Assembly: GCA_963769585.1 (NCBI GenBank)
Contig: CAVYMJ010000006.1
Location: forward strand, 496,001-560,000
Source of the DNA: SSC3 sp963769585
Lineage (GTDB): Bacteria; Actinomycetota; Actinomycetes; Propionibacteriales; Nocardioidaceae
Direction of reading: 5' to 3'
DNA length: 64,000 nt
Shown here piece after piece: positions 62,440-64,000 of this stretch (within the stretch, counting starts at the first letter, position 1; every line of letters begins with the position of its first letter). The position numbers and the translations under genes were made by a program. The notes beneath the pieces are model-generated. The model saw only the letters and a program-made list of their open reading frames with translations. It was not told the DNA's origin and searched no databases.

Positions 62440-62700
62440 CGCCGTCAAATCCCACGCTTCGATCAGGTGGAACGCCGTGGTGTCCGACCCGCCGGCGCGG
62501 GTCTGCGGCAGGTCCCACGCCAAGGTCGGGTTCCGCTGTACCAGCGGTTGCAAGTCCCAGAGCGTGATCCCCTGACAGACGAGCTCACCTTCAGGAGTCA
62601 CCGAGGCCGATCGGGCACGGCCATCGATCAGTGCGACCTCACCGAAGTGGTCGCCTGGATGTAAGGACCGCCGATACGCACCGTGAAACTCGACAATCGA
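62440..62700 (-). pseudogene. Cyclic-nucleotide-binding domain remnant
   Basis: Minus-strand sequence encodes LHPGDHFGEVALIDGRARSA and SVTPEGELVCQGITLWDLQP. This is the phosphate-binding cassette (GEVALIDGRARSAS) of a cNMP-binding domain, with the following helix NPTLAWDL. The upstream beta-barrel is disrupted and no HTH or full start is seen, so it is a fragment. It lies tail to tail with the DUF3039 relic. Confidence 0.55.
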
Positions 62701-62959
62701 GTCCGTTCGCCGGAGCCGAGGTGCAAGGCACCATCCCCATGTGGGAGTGGATCGGCGACGAGCGCGCAACGACGTTCAGCTGAGACCAACCCCCCGCGGA
62801 CCGGTCCCCGGGTGATTGGGCGTCACGCCGAAGACCAGCACCACGCTGTTCTCCAGCTGTGTCCACGGCGTGGTGCGCTCGGGGTTTACCAGCCACGACG
62901 GTCCCTGGGTCTTGCTGGTGCTCCTTGTTCTCGGTGGTGCACTGATAGACGATCGCTAC

Positions 62960-63488
62960 ATGGCTGAGGTCGTGTGGCGTGGCATCGCGTCCAACAGCAT
63001 CGAGCGCTGTCTCGTAGAGGAGACCACCGGCGACCCTCGGGTGGTCAGTGCTGTGAGCGGTGACTTCGGTGAGTGCTCGTACGCAGTTGCACGCAGATGC
63101 TGCGTGGCGCTTCCGCTCCCTCTCGCTAGCGGTGGCTGGTCGAACGCTCGGGGTCACCTACGACGGCGAGACCTGGGCTGTCGACGGTCGACCTCGCGGC
63201 GACTTGAGCCAAGCGCAGGAGGTCGATCTCGCCTTCTCGCCCCTGAGCAACACCTTGCCGATTCGGCGCCTCCGGATGGCGGTCGGGGATAGCGCGGACC
63301 TCGTCACTGCCTACGTCACGGTGCCCGACCTCGAGGTCACCGCAGATCCTCAGCGCTACACGCGCGTGTCGCACCACGAGTATCTGTACGAGTCGCTCGA
63401 CTCCGACTTCAGCAGTGTTGTGACGGTGGACGACTTCGGCTTGGTCGTGAACTACCCGGGCCTGTTCGAGCGCCGTGACAGCTTCTAG
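62960..63488 (+). pseudogene. Putative glycolipid-binding protein, frameshifted
   Basis: ATG 62960 encodes MAEVVWRGIASNSIERCLVE and VSGDFGECSYAV; then at about 63084-63093 the frame shifts, and AAWRFRSLSLAV, VDLAFSPLSNTLPIRRLRMA and YTRVSHHEYLYESLDSDF follow to the stop at 63488. The TNTLPIRRL-type block is the mark of the putative glycolipid-binding family (PF06475). Total length is 529 bases, one over a multiple of three, so one extra base explains it. A GTG at 63060 could give a shortened 142-residue product. Confidence 0.7.
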
Positions 63489-63520
63489 TGAGGGCTGAAG
63501 TAGTCGAGGAACGGGGGCGG

Positions 63521-64000
63521 TTAGCTCCCCAACCCACCGTCCCGGGCCCGGGCCACGGCCTCCGCGCGTCCCGCGACGTGCAGCTTGGCGAACACGTTCG
63601 AGACGTGGTTGCGCACGGTCTTGTCGCTGACCACCAGCCGCCGCGCGATCGCGGCGTTCGTCAGCCCGCGGGCCACCAGGTCGAGCACCTCCCGCTCTCG
63701 CTCGGTCAGCTCCGGGAACGGCGAGGCCGCGGCGCCCGGCCGGCCGGCGGCGAACCAGGCCTGCACCCGCCCCGCGATGCCTGCCGAGAAGACCACCTCG
63801 CCGTGCGCCACCGCGTCCAGGGCGCGCCCGATCTCGGCGCGGTCTGCGCCCTTGAGCAGGTAGCCCTTCGCCCCGGCGCGAACGGCAGCGAAGACCGACT
63901 CGTCGTTCTCCAGCATGGTGAGCACGAGCACCGCAATCTCCGGCGCCTGGGCGGTCAGCCGTCGGGTGGCCTCGACGCCGTTCAGCACCGGCATGTGCAG
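63521..64000 (-). CDS. LuxR/NarL-family response regulator (cut by window edge)
   Basis: The sequence runs off the right edge, so the N-terminus with the phosphorylated Asp is mostly outside. Visible are MPVLNGVEATRRL just after the phospho-site, VLVLTMLENDESVFAAVRAG with the conserved Thr, and KGYLLKGADRAEI with the conserved Lys. The C-terminal LuxR HTH shows LTEREREVLDLVARGLTNAAIARRL and KTVRNHVSNVFAKL. It is a two-component DNA-binding regulator; the cognate kinase should lie further along. It converges on the glycolipid-binding relic. Confidence 0.93.
   Translation of the reverse strand: MHMPVLNGVEATRRLTAQAPEIAVLVLTMLENDESVFAAVRAGAKGYLLKGADRAEIGRALDAVAHGEVVFSAGIAGRVQAWFAAGRPGAAASPFPELTEREREVLDLVARGLTNAAIARRLVVSDKTVRNHVSNVFAKLHVAGRAEAVARARDGGLGS

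Noticed and set aside
62639..63157. 172-residue minus-strand frame
   Set aside because: Opposite the glycolipid-binding gene and without recognisable pattern.

Overview
The window is high-GC DNA from an actinobacterium, most likely Nocardioides or another member of the Nocardioidaceae/Propionibacteriales. The reasons are an actinobacterial core block (mycoredoxin, UvrD2, WhiB7, DUF5679, DUF2342 zinc protease, PDZ-Lon protease, PPA1309 protein, UPF0182 protein), strong GC3 codon use, and many GTG starts with 4-base stop/start overlaps. No database search was run; identifications come from motifs and remembered family features.

Layout. (1) 1-16.9 kb is conserved chromosome. It includes the uvrD2-whiB7 pair with a well-formed transcription attenuator (leader ORF plus terminator) in front of whiB7. 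(2) At 16957-17033 lies initiator tRNA-fMet, whose 3' end is repeated at 19880-19897. Between the two copies sits an IS481-family element split by an IS110-family element; a second IS110 element follows. (3) 21.4-28.2 kb is sparse accessory DNA: an alkyltransferase-like protein, a fused pair of gene remnants (HNH nuclease and NlpC/P60-like), tiny zinc ribbons and a large coiled-coil protein of unknown role. (4) 28.2-43.6 kb is one tightly packed nine-gene plus-strand operon: Vsr nuclease, 5-methylcytosine methyltransferase, a 1539-residue GHKL-ATPase/helicase, a UvrD-like helicase, DrmA-like helicase, DrmB-like DUF1998 protein, a DUF932 protein, and a helicase-C/metallopeptidase fusion. It looks like a restriction/anti-phage system related to DISARM but with extra parts and no DrmC. 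Three of its genes carry frameshifts. (5) 43.6-46.2 kb is a graveyard of broken genes (helicase, CorA-like membrane protein, ScoMcrA-like head domain). (6) 46.2-56.7 kb is a second compact plus-strand locus: two WYL regulators, a TY-Chap protein, a three-domain ARPP-1/ADP-ribosylglycohydrolase/phosphatase fusion, two unknown proteins, a MoxR AAA ATPase, a VWA/metallopeptidase-like protein and a DUF6308 protein. (7) 56.9-61.8 kb (minus strand) encodes a membrane Ser/Thr kinase, a 206-residue unknown, an N6-methylase/specificity fusion with an altered catalytic motif, and a small HTH protein over a palindromic operator. (8) 61.9-63.5 kb holds more frameshifted genes (DUF3039, cNMP-binding, glycolipid-binding). 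The window ends inside a LuxR-type response regulator.

How it fits together. The accessory half appears to be a stack of genome-defence or conflict modules on mobile DNA beside a tRNA. The first module modifies and cuts or unwinds DNA. The second combines WYL regulators with ADP-ribose hydrolysis and a MoxR-VWA pair. The third couples kinase signalling to a methylase-like DNA-binding protein. At least eight small indels, several in short homopolymers, break genes at 35-46 kb and 61.7-63.1 kb, while none was seen in the first 17 kb or in 46.2-61.6 kb. This suggests decay of defence genes, although sequencing error cannot be excluded from sequence alone.
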